Source of the DNA: Tolypothrix bouteillei VB521301
GTDB lineage: Bacteria > Cyanobacteriota > Cyanobacteriia > Cyanobacteriales > Nostocaceae
Assembly (NCBI RefSeq): GCF_000760695.4
Contig: NZ_JHEG04000001.1
Span: 7,687,617-7,751,616, forward strand
Length of the DNA stretch: 64,000 nt
Direction of reading: 5' to 3'
The translations under genes and the position numbers were made by a program. Shown here piece after piece: positions 18,463-28,210 of the stretch. Position 1 is the stretch's first letter, and the number at the start of each line of letters is the position of its first letter. Below the pieces are notes generated by a model that made no database searches, was not told the origin of the DNA, and saw only the letters and a list, made by a program, of their open reading frames with translations.

Positions 18463-21117
18463 TTACGCTTGAGGTATTTTGTGTTGTTCCTCTACCAAAT
18501 AGCTACCTGTTGTGGAAAACTGGCTTTGTAATAACGCCGTTGCTGTCTTGCTATCTACAGGTTTGGAGAAGAAATAGCCTTGTCCGTATTCACAATTAAG
18601 CGCTTGCAATTTTGCTTTTTGTTCGACTGTTTCTACACCCTCAGCAACAATGTCCATTCCCAAGGAATGACTAAGCATCACAATGGTTTGAACAATTGCT
18701 GCATCTTCATCCGTGTCTTCCATTCGACTGACAAACGAGCGATCTATTTTAAGTGTATTTACGGGAAAACGATGTAAATAGCTTAAAGATGAATACCCAG
18801 TCCCAAAATCGTCTATACTTAGTCTCAAATTTAAATTTCTTAAGCGTAGCATTACTGATATGGCTGCTTCCACATCATTCATAGCTACGCTTTCAGTAAT
18901 TTCTAATTTTACACTCCGCCCGTCCAATCCAGTTTCTTGCAAAGATTGTTCAATGTATTCAACTAAATCCGGTTGAGTGAACTGTTGCCCGGAAAGATTT
19001 ATACTCATCATCAGGGGCGGGCTTGCAGGAAATTGGGCTTGCCATATAGATAATTGACGGCAAGCAGCTTGAAAAATCCACTTTCCTAGAGGAATAATTA
19101 GACCAGTTTCTTCTGCAACTGAAATAAATTCTAAAGGAGAGACAAAACCGTGTTTGGGATGGTTCCACCTAACAAGCGCTTCAAAACCAGCTATTTTTTC
19201 CGTAATTAGCGACACTATTGGCTGGTATACAAGATACAATTCTTCTAATTCTATTCCCCGGCGGAGATCGGCTTCGAGTTGAAATCGCTTGATGACTTGC
19301 GTGTGCATACCTGTTGCAAAGACTTGGTGACGGGCTTTACCTAAGTCTTTTGCCCGGTACATAGCTATATGAGCATCTCTCAATAACTCTACTGGATGGT
19401 AGTTAAGTTCGCTTTGATTAAAGGCTATACCAATGCTAATACTCGTAAATATTTGTTGCCCATCTTTTTGAAACGGTTGACTGATTTGCTGTTGAAGTTC
19501 ATCGGCTAATTGAGTTGCTTCACTGGTATGGCTGATGTTTAAGAGCAAAATCGCAAACTCGTCGCCTCCTACCCTTGCAACTGTTCCTCTACTTCTGACA
19601 CCGGCTTTTAATCTTTGTGCCGTATTTTTTAAGAGTTGGTCGCCTACTTGGTAACCAAGGCTTTCATTAATAATTTTGAAGCGATCTAAATTCAGAAATA
19701 ATACGGCAAATCGCGTATTTTGATGAAGTTGTGAGTTTGAGATCGCTACTTCCAAACTTTTAAGAAAACAGTCTCGATTGGGTAAATCTGTAAGGGGATC
19801 GTGAAGCGATCTGCGTAATAAAACGTAGCAAAATGTACTAACTCCTGTAGTTATTAATGTTAGCGATGCAGGGACAAAAGGTATCCAGCCTCCGTGAAGA
19901 AAGATGTAGAAGCAAATGCCACATAAGCCAGCCCAAGAAACCACTCCCACGACCCCTAAAAGAAGAGGATGTCGAAGCCGACATGCCAATGCACCACCCA
20001 CTAAAGCCCATAAAAATATCCATAGGATTTCCTCCCATTCCGACCAAAACCAAACTAACGGTTTTCTATCTAACGCAGTACTTAGGATTTGACTGACAAA
20101 TTGCGCGTGGAGAAAAACTCCTGGTGTTCTTGGTTTTGCCGACTGTCCTGCATTATAAGGAGTGAAAAAGATATCTTTAAGACTGGGTGCGGTTGTACCA
20201 ATTAAGACGACCTTATCCTTTACCAAATTCGGATTGATTTCTTTACGTAACACTTGAGTTAAAGTAACTTGTCGCGCTACATCTATCGAACCGTAAGATA
20301 CAAGCACCTGATAGCCAGCATCGTCAAGATTGTGATAGCCGCCAGAATGAGTATTTAAAGCAGGAAAAGTGGTGTTGCCTAATTGCAATCCATCCGGTAA
20401 AGTTTTGAACGCAACATTTTGCTGTGCTAAATATTTGAGACTCAATCGCAGGGAAAAAGAGTAATACTTTTTCTCGCCTTCATATGCGTACATCAAATTA
20501 CGACGGATAACACCGTCAGGATCGAGTAATAAGTCGTTAAAGCCTGTTTGCTCTGGGGGTACACCTCGAATAGAAGGAACTTTTTCAGCATCTACACCCC
20601 CAAGCTCGTAAATACTAAGTACATTAGGAAGGCGAAGTTGCTGAAGCAGGGCATTTTCACCTGGTGGTACTGAAATATTGCGATAAAGGTCTATCCCAAT
20701 AGCCCTAGGCTTGTATTGTTGCAAGTTCTTTAAGGCTTGGGCAAGAATTTGATCTGAGATAGGCCACTTTTTGAGTTTCTCGATATCCGCTTCTGTAATT
20801 GCAACAACCAACAGTCGTTCGTCTGGTTCGGAATTAGACTCAAGGCGCACCATTTGGTCAAAGGCAAGTAATTCCAAAAACTGCAATCCACCTGTGTATC
20901 TGGCAGCTAACACTAACCCTGCCATAAGAATACTGGCTGCAAGAACCGATTGTTGGACACTTAATGTTGCAATAGCTTTATGCTGACAGTAGCTGTTAAG
21001 CACTGAGAGTAGTGAAGACAACTTTTTTGTAAATTGAGCAATCACAGAAGGGTTGGTTGGGGGTTGTGGATTGTGGGTTAGGGGCTGACGACCAACGACT
21101 GTACGGGCGCAAAGCAT
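18463..21117 (-). CDS. CHASE2 - GGDEF - EAL membrane signalling protein
   Basis: A hydrophobic segment (ILMAGLVLAARYTG, about 63-78) leads into an extracytoplasmic CHASE2 sensor. Three more membrane helices lie at about 355-425. A diguanylate cyclase domain carries the intact RVGGDEFAILL near 515. A phosphodiesterase domain carries EALVRWNHPKHG near 645 and DDFGTGYSSLSYL further on. Both motifs look catalytic, so it may make or break cyclic di-GMP. The first ATG (21117) lies inside a hairpin repeat and the first 24 residues read as repeat translation (QPLTHNPQPPTNPS); a GTG at 21045 is a more natural start. The DUF928 gene lies just upstream on the same strand, likely co-transcribed. Confidence 0.9.
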   Translation of the reverse strand: MLCARTVVGRQPLTHNPQPPTNPSVIAQFTKKLSSLLSVLNSYCQHKAIATLSVQQSVLAASILMAGLVLAARYTGGLQFLELLAFDQMVRLESNSEPDERLLVVAITEADIEKLKKWPISDQILAQALKNLQQYKPRAIGIDLYRNISVPPGENALLQQLRLPNVLSIYELGGVDAEKVPSIRGVPPEQTGFNDLLLDPDGVIRRNLMYAYEGEKKYYSFSLRLSLKYLAQQNVAFKTLPDGLQLGNTTFPALNTHSGGYHNLDDAGYQVLVSYGSIDVARQVTLTQVLRKEINPNLVKDKVVLIGTTAPSLKDIFFTPYNAGQSAKPRTPGVFLHAQFVSQILSTALDRKPLVWFWSEWEEILWIFLWALVGGALACRLRHPLLLGVVGVVSWAGLCGICFYIFLHGGWIPFVPASLTLITTGVSTFCYVLLRRSLHDPLTDLPNRDCFLKSLEVAISNSQLHQNTRFAVLFLNLDRFKIINESLGYQVGDQLLKNTAQRLKAGVRSRGTVARVGGDEFAILLLNISHTSEATQLADELQQQISQPFQKDGQQIFTSISIGIAFNQSELNYHPVELLRDAHIAMYRAKDLGKARHQVFATGMHTQVIKRFQLEADLRRGIELEELYLVYQPIVSLITEKIAGFEALVRWNHPKHGFVSPLEFISVAEETGLIIPLGKWIFQAACRQLSIWQAQFPASPPLMMSINLSGQQFTQPDLVEYIEQSLQETGLDGRSVKLEITESVAMNDVEAAISVMLRLRNLNLRLSIDDFGTGYSSLSYLHRFPVNTLKIDRSFVSRMEDTDEDAAIVQTIVMLSHSLGMDIVAEGVETVEQKAKLQALNCEYGQGYFFSKPVDSKTATALLQSQFSTTGSYLVEEQHKIPQA

Positions 21118-21128
21118 TGCGCCCGTAC
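21101..21128. repeat. 12-bp-arm hairpin between the DUF928 and CHASE2 genes
   Basis: Arms 21101-21112 (GTACGGGCGCAA) and 21117-21128 are perfectly complementary around a four-base loop. The hairpin starts two bases after the DUF928 stop and covers the first ATG of the CHASE2 frame. It could attenuate or process the shared transcript, or be only a dispersed repeat. Confidence 0.7.
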
Positions 21129-21130
21129 AA

Positions 21131-21853
21131 CTAACGATTACTTAATATCTCAACCTTTAACAGGGGTTCTTGTGCGAGCGCTTCTAACTTTTCAGTTTGC
21201 AAAAGTTTTGTCCAACTTGTAGTTAACTGAGAGTCATTAGGTTGAGTGTAACGAGGTTCAGCCAATGTCACAAGTGCATCTTGCCAAAGTCCCGCACTAG
21301 CATACAAGTCAGCACGATCTACAGATGTTTTTGTTTGCTCTAACTTCTTCAGAAACATAGGGTCTGGTTGAACTCGTCGAATCCAACCAGAGACAACAAT
21401 ATCTTTAGCTCTATTTTTGGGTTCGCAAATCACCGATAAATACCACCGATAGTTCTTATCAACATTGAGTGGAGGTAAAGATTTTTCTTGAGGCAAGCTG
21501 ACATTAATAATTCCGGATGAACCTGTTTTTATAAAACTTTTTTCGTAGACTAAATGGTTTTTATCGTCTCGCAGGACAAACTCTACTGTTTTGGGAGTAG
21601 AGGTTTGGGGTACAAAGAAAAACAACGTGGGGTAAGCCGCTTGTGTCAATCCCAAATTGTTTTCGGGCGCTAATGCTGTCAGTTGCTTGGCGTTAAGTTC
21701 GCAACCACTGCGCGTTCCACCTCCTACACGCCGTCCTGGTAATCCCTCTCTAGATCCTGCCATAACTACTTGTGGTAGCATCGCTGAGAAAGCCAGTAGA
21801 GAAGTCAAAAAGATATTTATCAGGACCCTTATTTTATTTTTTTTTTCAAGCAT
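21131..21853 (-). CDS. DUF928 family secreted protein
   Basis: The 240-residue protein begins with a signal peptide (about 1-32, hydrophobic core INIFLTSLLAFSAMLP, cleavage after VMA). The mature part has the features of DUF928: GLPGRRVGGGTR, LTALAPENNLGLT, PTLFFFVP and RADLYASAGLWQDALVTL near the end. Its function is unknown; the family is confined mainly to cyanobacteria. It lies in the periplasm or outside the cell. It is the first gene of a likely pair with the CHASE2 gene. The divergent FHA-exoprotein and CHAT genes complete a neighbourhood I know to recur in cyanobacteria. Confidence 0.85.
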   Translation of the reverse strand: MLEKKNKIRVLINIFLTSLLAFSAMLPQVVMAGSREGLPGRRVGGGTRSGCELNAKQLTALAPENNLGLTQAAYPTLFFFVPQTSTPKTVEFVLRDDKNHLVYEKSFIKTGSSGIINVSLPQEKSLPPLNVDKNYRWYLSVICEPKNRAKDIVVSGWIRRVQPDPMFLKKLEQTKTSVDRADLYASAGLWQDALVTLAEPRYTQPNDSQLTTSWTKLLQTEKLEALAQEPLLKVEILSNR

Positions 21854-22358
21854 ATTTCTGTACTATTTAATTTCATCTTGCAAAATACTCTAGCAATCTT
21901 GATATAGCATTATTTTATAACTTTTGAAATTATTAAATCAATATTTTTATGGACTTTTCATACTTAAAATATTTTTTTAAGCTAATTTAAAATTTGAGTA
22001 ATTTCAACTAACTAAATATTAAATTCATGAAAATATATTTTCTTTTTCAGTAATTACAACTATTACAAAATCAATTCTGTTAATTAACAAGTATAAGAAT
22101 CATATTTGATTTACGAGACAATAGTGACCATAGAAACCCGGAACGTGAAAATACTGGGTTTCTTCATCTCACAAATCATTCAATTCAAGGGATAAAGTTT
22201 TTGTAGCCGAACTTTACACTTGAAGTCATTGTGAATTACAACAGAACAGTTATCAGATCTTCTGAACAATTGTAACAAGCCGTCCACTACATTGATTTTA
22301 GGCGGCTGTTAAGTTCCCGACTTCTAAATAAAGTCAGGGATTTAGACAAAGTTAACCT
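21854..22358. other. AT-rich divergent intergenic region with hairpins
   Basis: This 505-base region separates the DUF928 and FHA-exoprotein genes and must hold both promoters. Its first 250 bases are very AT-rich. A hairpin (GAAACCC / GGGTTTC, 22134-22162) belongs to a repeat family also seen at about 55299-55331. A second (TCCCGACTT / AAGTCAGGGA, about 22314-22340) lies just before the exoprotein start. I cannot name promoter boxes with confidence. Confidence 0.45.
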
Positions 22359-22361
22359 TTG

Positions 22362-25300
22362 ATGCTTCACAAACAGATCGCTAGATCGACGCGATCGATA
22401 TGTTTCTTAACATTTACTTTGTTAGTAAGTCAAATTATAAATATGAATGTTAAGCCGCTAGGCGTCCAAATATCAAGACATATTTTATATAAAATCTCTT
22501 TTAAATTTGTCAAGCAGTTTACTGTTACTTTTTTTATAGCAATCAATCCCGCAATGGCGATCGCGCAAATCTCTCCGGATAGCACGCTATCCAACCCAAC
22601 AGTTGTCACAAGTGGGACAACACCGGGTCTGGATTTTGTCATTACAGGAGGAACACAGGTAGGCAATAACTTGTTTCACAGCTTCACAACTTTTTCCGTA
22701 CCCACTGGAGGGTCTGGAATTTTCAACAACGATACAAGTGTTGAAAATATCATCGGTCGTGTCACGGGTGGAGCCATATCTAATATTAATGGTTTAATTC
22801 AAACTCAAGGCAAAGCCAACCTGTTTCTGATTAATCCAAATGGTATTGTCTTTGGACCAAACGCCGAGCTAAATATTGGTGGCTCCTTTATTGCAAGTAC
22901 TGCCAATAGTTTAAAACTTTCCAATGGGGAGGAGTTCAGCGCTACCAATCCTACCACTCCTTTATTAACCATTAGCGTTCCTATTGGCTTGCAATTCGGT
23001 AAAAATGCGGGTTCCATTGTGAACCAATCCCAATTTAATAAGGATGGAATAGTCACAAATTTTTTGGGAAAATCGGCTGGGCTTCAAGGGCAACCTAATA
23101 CGACCTTGGCATTACTCGGTGGTGAAATCGCGGGAAATGGAAACATAACGGTTCCTGATGGTCGAATTGAACTGGGTAGTGTGGGAGATGAAAGTTTTGT
23201 CAGTTTAAACCCAACCTCTCAAGGGTTTGCTTTGGGATATGGAGGTGTTGGGACATTTCAAAATCTTCAACTTCAAGGATCGTCAATTGATGTTAGCGGT
23301 ATGGGTGGTGGTATTATTCAGATACAAGGGCAGACAGTGAATTTACTGGAGCATTCAAGTATTACTGCTAAAACGGATGTCGATGGCACGGAGAGTGGTG
23401 GTGGAATTGCAATCCGAGCCAATCGGTTACTTGTGAGCGATTCCGATATCCGAACGTTTACATCAAGTTCAGTTCCTGGGGGAGACGTGACTCTGGAAGC
23501 TCAAAAAATGACCTTTACTGGATTTGACACAGTTGTTTTTACAGACACAGAGGGTGTGGGTCGTGGAGGCAATATGACTGTTCGGTCTGCCGATCTGGAA
23601 TTAACTAACCTCAGTATCTTGGGAACTCAAACAAGAGGAATGGGAAAGGGAGGAGATGTAAGGATTGATACTAATAATTTACGGTTGGGAGATGGAGCAC
23701 AAGTAGCAGTTTATACTACAGATAGTGGATTGGGCGGTAATTTAACAGTAAAAGCCTCAGACTCCATCGCTATAGTAGGAGAGTCAAATTTACTGAATCC
23801 GCCACTTCCGAGCCTCCTATTTACTGACACAACTGGATCTGGAAAAGCTGGAGATATCAGAATTGAAACTGGAAATTTGAGCGTTCGAGATGGAGCAAGG
23901 ATATCTGCTTCTACTTTCAGTGATGGGGATGCTGGTAATATAGCAATTCAGGCTCGTAAAGTAGAACTCACAGGCAATCAAACGGCTAGCCAAGCTAGTG
24001 GTGTATTTAGCCAAGTTGAACCAGAAGCAAGCGGTCAGGGTGGCAGCATTGCGATCGATACCGAAACATTACGTATTGATAGCGGTGCTCAAGTGTCAGT
24101 TGGTACTTTTTCTTCTGGTAAAGCTGGCAGTATTTCTGTTGTTGCTCAAAGCGTCGAAGTTCAAGGAGAAGCAACAGATTCTCAATTTAGTGGTTTGTTT
24201 GCTCAAGTGGAAACTGGGGCAACCAGTCAAGGCGGTAACGTATCTTTAAAAACCGAACAATTGACTCTTGAAGGAGAACAAGCGCGAATTTCCGCTTCTA
24301 CATCCGATGTCGGTGCGGGAGGAAGTGTTGAAATTAACACCAAGCAATTATCAATACAAGACGGTGCTCAAATTCAGGCAATAACCAACGGTTTAGCACC
24401 TGGTGGAAAAATAGACTTGACAGCTACAGATACAGTCCAACTCCTTGGGACTTCTCAGGATGGTCAGTCTTTTAGTGGGTTATTTACTTCAACATTTGGG
24501 GAAGCACCGGCGGGCAATTTAACGATTAATACTGGCAATCTACTCGTTCGGGATGGAGCACGCATCTCTGCTTCTACTTTTGGTGGAAGTGAAGGAGGAA
24601 ACGTAACGATTAATGCATCTGATACCGTCAAGCTAATTGGAACTTCTCGTGATGGTAAGGCGAGTAGTGGGTTATACGTACAAGCAACGGGAACTGGAAA
24701 GGCTGGTAATATTAACCTTACTGCTCGTTCTCTTTTGCTCGACCAACAAGGAAGGATTTTAGCAGAAACCGCTTCTGATGATGGTGGTGAAATTGCATTA
24801 CAAGTGCGGGATATAACTCAAATACGTCGCGGTAGCTTAATTTCTGCAACAGCAGGAACTACTAGCGGGCAGGGAAATGGCGGCAATATTAATATCAATA
24901 CACGTTTTTTGGTTGCAGTGTCTTCAGAAAATAGCGACATCAAAGCTAATGCATTGGAAGGACGGGGAGGGAACATTAAAATTTCATCTCAGAGCGTTTT
25001 TGGTACTGAATTCCGCGTTCGAGAAACGCCATTGAGCGATATTACTGCGAGTTCTACTTATGGTGTTAGCGGTGCTGTGGAAATTAAAACCCCTGATGTT
25101 GACCCAACTCACGGATTGGTAAGCTTACCCATACAATTGACTGATGCTTCTAATACCGTCGCTCAAGGTTGTCGGGCTAATCGAGGACGGGCGGTTGGTA
25201 AGTTTGTAGTGACTGGACGGGGTGGGCTTTTGCCTAACCCTGAAAATATGTTGAACGCTGATATGTCATTGCAAGATTTGGATACTTCTCCCATTCCAAC

Positions 25301-25499
25301 AGGTAAATCCGCCTTCATCCGTGGGGCTCAAGAAATTGTATCATCACCAACTTATACGAGCGTTCGGGAGAGCGATTCGATCGCGGAGGCTCAAGCGATC
25401 GTTATGAATTCCAAAGGTGAAATTATGCTTGTAGCACAAGCTCCTCAAGTTACTCCCCACAGCCCTTGGTTATCTTCAACTGATTGTCAAGGCAAGTAA
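22362..25499 (+). CDS. filamentous-haemagglutinin-type exoprotein (two-partner secretion)
   Basis: This 1045-residue surface or secreted protein has the TPS domain that two-partner systems need for export. After a long N-terminal extension with a signal-peptide core (FTVTFFIAINPAMAIA, cleavage before QISPD), the TPS domain covers about residues 70-235. It includes the NLFHSF motif and NPNGIVFGP. The rest is a right-handed beta-helix with recurring DGARISASTF, GKAGDIRIETGNL and related turns. The C-terminal region has a pair of cysteines. The ATG at 22362 follows a TTG by three bases. No TpsB/ShlB pore is in the window, so the partner must lie elsewhere. The CHAT gene starts 58 bases downstream and is probably co-transcribed. 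Confidence 0.88.
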   Translation: MLHKQIARSTRSICFLTFTLLVSQIINMNVKPLGVQISRHILYKISFKFVKQFTVTFFIAINPAMAIAQISPDSTLSNPTVVTSGTTPGLDFVITGGTQVGNNLFHSFTTFSVPTGGSGIFNNDTSVENIIGRVTGGAISNINGLIQTQGKANLFLINPNGIVFGPNAELNIGGSFIASTANSLKLSNGEEFSATNPTTPLLTISVPIGLQFGKNAGSIVNQSQFNKDGIVTNFLGKSAGLQGQPNTTLALLGGEIAGNGNITVPDGRIELGSVGDESFVSLNPTSQGFALGYGGVGTFQNLQLQGSSIDVSGMGGGIIQIQGQTVNLLEHSSITAKTDVDGTESGGGIAIRANRLLVSDSDIRTFTSSSVPGGDVTLEAQKMTFTGFDTVVFTDTEGVGRGGNMTVRSADLELTNLSILGTQTRGMGKGGDVRIDTNNLRLGDGAQVAVYTTDSGLGGNLTVKASDSIAIVGESNLLNPPLPSLLFTDTTGSGKAGDIRIETGNLSVRDGARISASTFSDGDAGNIAIQARKVELTGNQTASQASGVFSQVEPEASGQGGSIAIDTETLRIDSGAQVSVGTFSSGKAGSISVVAQSVEVQGEATDSQFSGLFAQVETGATSQGGNVSLKTEQLTLEGEQARISASTSDVGAGGSVEINTKQLSIQDGAQIQAITNGLAPGGKIDLTATDTVQLLGTSQDGQSFSGLFTSTFGEAPAGNLTINTGNLLVRDGARISASTFGGSEGGNVTINASDTVKLIGTSRDGKASSGLYVQATGTGKAGNINLTARSLLLDQQGRILAETASDDGGEIALQVRDITQIRRGSLISATAGTTSGQGNGGNININTRFLVAVSSENSDIKANALEGRGGNIKISSQSVFGTEFRVRETPLSDITASSTYGVSGAVEIKTPDVDPTHGLVSLPIQLTDASNTVAQGCRANRGRAVGKFVVTGRGGLLPNPENMLNADMSLQDLDTSPIPTGKSAFIRGAQEIVSSPTYTSVRESDSIAEAQAIVMNSKGEIMLVAQAPQVTPHSPWLSSTDCQGK

Positions 25500-25557
25500 A
25501 ATTGCCAAGTCATAAACCACAAAGTTATAGTAATGCGATTTGATAGACAGGCTAAAT

Positions 25558-28191
25558 ATGAAAATTCGATATACACTATCTTATCGTCCGCTACTCACAT
25601 TCCTTATTTGGATGTTGTTAGGGCTAGTTATCGCTTTATTTATAACTGGTACAAATGTGAAGCTCGTTATTGCTTCTAATACCGATTCTCAGTTAACCTA
25701 CCCCTTTCCTTCCCTACCAGAGGAAAGTAGGGCAAACGAAGTATTACAACAGGAGAATCGCGGTAAGGAGTTGTACGAATTAGAGCAATTTGTGGAAGTT
25801 GTCACGATCTGGCAAAACGTTTTTCAAGCTTATCAACAGCAAGGAGATAAACTCAATCAAGCTAGAGTTTTAAGTAATCTTTCGTTAGTTTACCAAAAAC
25901 TGGGTCAATGGTCTCAAGCAACAACGGCACTCGATCGAGGTTTGGAAGTGCTAGAGGGTCTGGGGAAAACAGCAAGTTCTCAATCTAAAGAGCAATTAAA
26001 AGTTTTAGCTCAAGTACTCAATACACGAGGGAATTTAGAGTTAGCAACCGGACAACCCGAGCGAGCGCTTGCAACCTGGCAAAAAGCCACTGCAGCTTAT
26101 ACTCAAGCAGAAGATCGAACAGGAGTTATCCGCAGTTCGATCAATCAATCGCAAGCTTTTAGGGCTTTAGGGTTAAATCGTCGCGCCTTATCTACTCTGA
26201 CACAAGTTAGCCAAATTCTAGAAAAACAACCTGACTCTCCAATTAAAGCCGCCGTTCTGCGTAACTTAGGGACTAACTTGCGTTTGGTGGGCAAATCAGA
26301 ACAAGCACAGCAATCTTTGCAACAAAGTCTGGCGATCGCGCAAAAATTAAAATTACCATTAGATATAAGTGCAGCTGCCATCGATCTGGGGAACATAGCT
26401 CGTGCAAATAAACAGATGGAAGCGGCTTTAGATTTTTATCAAAAAGTTGTGGCTATTTCTCCGTCACAAATCCTCAAAGTTCGAGCCAATCTCAATCAAC
26501 TTAGCACCTTAATTGATCTGAAACGGTGGGATGTGGCGCGGAAGTTAAGCCGAGACATTGAATCTCAACTTCCCAACCTTCCGCCCAGTCGAGTCGTTGC
26601 TTATATGCGGCTTAACTTTGCCCGGAGTTTAACCCGTATGGAACAGGCAAAAATTCAAGATGCACCAACTATAGAGAGTATTGCCCAACTTGTTGCAATG
26701 ACTGTGGAACAAGCAAAAAGTATAGGCGACAAACAAGCAGAAATTTATGCATTGGGGCGACTCGGTAGCTTGTACGAAGCAACTCAGCAATGGTCTATTG
26801 CTCGAGATTTAACCCAGAAAGCTTTAATGCTGGCTCAAACTCACAATGCACCAGATATTGCTTATCTTTGGCAATGGCAGCTCGGACGCCTTTTAAAAAA
26901 ACAGGGAGATGTATCTGGAGCGATCGCAGCTTATACTCAAGCTGTAAAAAATCTTCAAGTGTTACGCAACGAACTTGTTGGTGTTGAACCAGATGTACAA
27001 TTTTCCTTTCGGGAAAGAGTAGAACCAGTTTATCGAGAATTGGTCAGCTTGCTTTTACAACCAGGGAAAACAGAACCAAACCAAGAATCTCTACGTCAAG
27101 CCCGTCAAGTTCTTGAGTCTTTACAATTAGCAGAATTAGATAACTTTTTCCAAGAAGCGTGCTTGGATGCAAAACCGAATTCTATCGAACGCTTTGATGC
27201 TAATGCTGCTGTTATTTATCCCATCATTTTGCCAGATCGTTTAGAAGTTATTATCAGCTTACCACAACAACCCCTGCTCCACTATGCAACTCCTATCGAG
27301 CAAAATCAGTTAGAAAATCTTGCAGACAAGCTACGTCAAAATCTCGTCATTCGTTCTAGGGACGATTATATGGCATTGTCGCAACAACTCTATGATTGGT
27401 TACTCCGTAAGAGCGAAACTTACTTAAACAGAAGTGAAGTTAAAACATTAGTTTTTGTGCTAGACGGTGTCTTGCGAAATATTCCAATGGCAGCATTACA
27501 CGATGGCAAACAATTTTTAATAGAAAAGTATAGCATTGCACTTACACCCAGTTTGCAGTTATTACCTGCCAAACACTTACAACAAGAAAACTTGAAAGTC
27601 TTAAGTGCTGGGCTAACTGAAGCAAGGCAAGGCTTTTCTTCTCTTGAATATGTAGAAATAGAATTGCAGGAAATTAAATCTGAAGTTCCATCTGTAGTTC
27701 TTTTGAACCAAAAGTTTACCAGTAAGAATCTCCAAAAAGAAATTCAATCAGCTTCCTTCCCAATTGTTCACATTGCTACTCATGGAAACTTTAGCTCAAA
27801 AGCCTCGGAGACTTTTATCTTAACTTGGGATGGTCGAATTCAGATCGATGAATTTGATAGTTTACTTCAAAACAATCAACAAAATCGGAAACAAGCTATT
27901 GAACTTTTAGTTCTTAGTGCTTGTGAAACAGCAGCGGGAGATAAGCGTGCGGCTTTGGGGTTGGCGGGAATTGCTGTTAGGGCAGGTGCTCGCAGTACTT
28001 TGGCAACATTATGGTCTATTAACGATGAAGCCACTGCTGACTTAATGGGAAAATTTTACCAGCAGTTAACCAATACTCAACAAACTAAAGCAGAAGCTTT
28101 ACGGAAATCTCAATTGGCTATTTTAAAAGATCCTAATTACGAACACCCCATTTACTGGGCACCTTATGTTTTGATTGGAAATTGGTTGTAA
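25558..28191 (+). CDS. TPR protein with C-terminal CHAT (caspase-like) peptidase domain
   Basis: An N-terminal hydrophobic segment (LLTFLIWMLLGLVIALFITG, about 12-32) suggests export or anchoring. Residues about 60-480 are tetratricopeptide repeats. The C-terminal 330 residues are a CHAT domain with the catalytic pair intact: His in FPIVHIATHGN (about 740) and Cys in LVLSACETAAGD (about 788), followed by GLAGIAVRAGARSTLATLW. CHAT domains are clan CD cysteine peptidases related to caspases. The ATG at 25558 is preferred over a TTG six codons upstream. It directly follows the FHA-exoprotein gene, suggesting the two proteins act together at the cell surface or in processing. The substrate is unknown. 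Confidence 0.9.
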   Translation: MKIRYTLSYRPLLTFLIWMLLGLVIALFITGTNVKLVIASNTDSQLTYPFPSLPEESRANEVLQQENRGKELYELEQFVEVVTIWQNVFQAYQQQGDKLNQARVLSNLSLVYQKLGQWSQATTALDRGLEVLEGLGKTASSQSKEQLKVLAQVLNTRGNLELATGQPERALATWQKATAAYTQAEDRTGVIRSSINQSQAFRALGLNRRALSTLTQVSQILEKQPDSPIKAAVLRNLGTNLRLVGKSEQAQQSLQQSLAIAQKLKLPLDISAAAIDLGNIARANKQMEAALDFYQKVVAISPSQILKVRANLNQLSTLIDLKRWDVARKLSRDIESQLPNLPPSRVVAYMRLNFARSLTRMEQAKIQDAPTIESIAQLVAMTVEQAKSIGDKQAEIYALGRLGSLYEATQQWSIARDLTQKALMLAQTHNAPDIAYLWQWQLGRLLKKQGDVSGAIAAYTQAVKNLQVLRNELVGVEPDVQFSFRERVEPVYRELVSLLLQPGKTEPNQESLRQARQVLESLQLAELDNFFQEACLDAKPNSIERFDANAAVIYPIILPDRLEVIISLPQQPLLHYATPIEQNQLENLADKLRQNLVIRSRDDYMALSQQLYDWLLRKSETYLNRSEVKTLVFVLDGVLRNIPMAALHDGKQFLIEKYSIALTPSLQLLPAKHLQQENLKVLSAGLTEARQGFSSLEYVEIELQEIKSEVPSVVLLNQKFTSKNLQKEIQSASFPIVHIATHGNFSSKASETFILTWDGRIQIDEFDSLLQNNQQNRKQAIELLVLSACETAAGDKRAALGLAGIAVRAGARSTLATLWSINDEATADLMGKFYQQLTNTQQTKAEALRKSQLAILKDPNYEHPIYWAPYVLIGNWL

Positions 28192-28210
28192 GCAGTAACT
28201 GATGAGAAAG

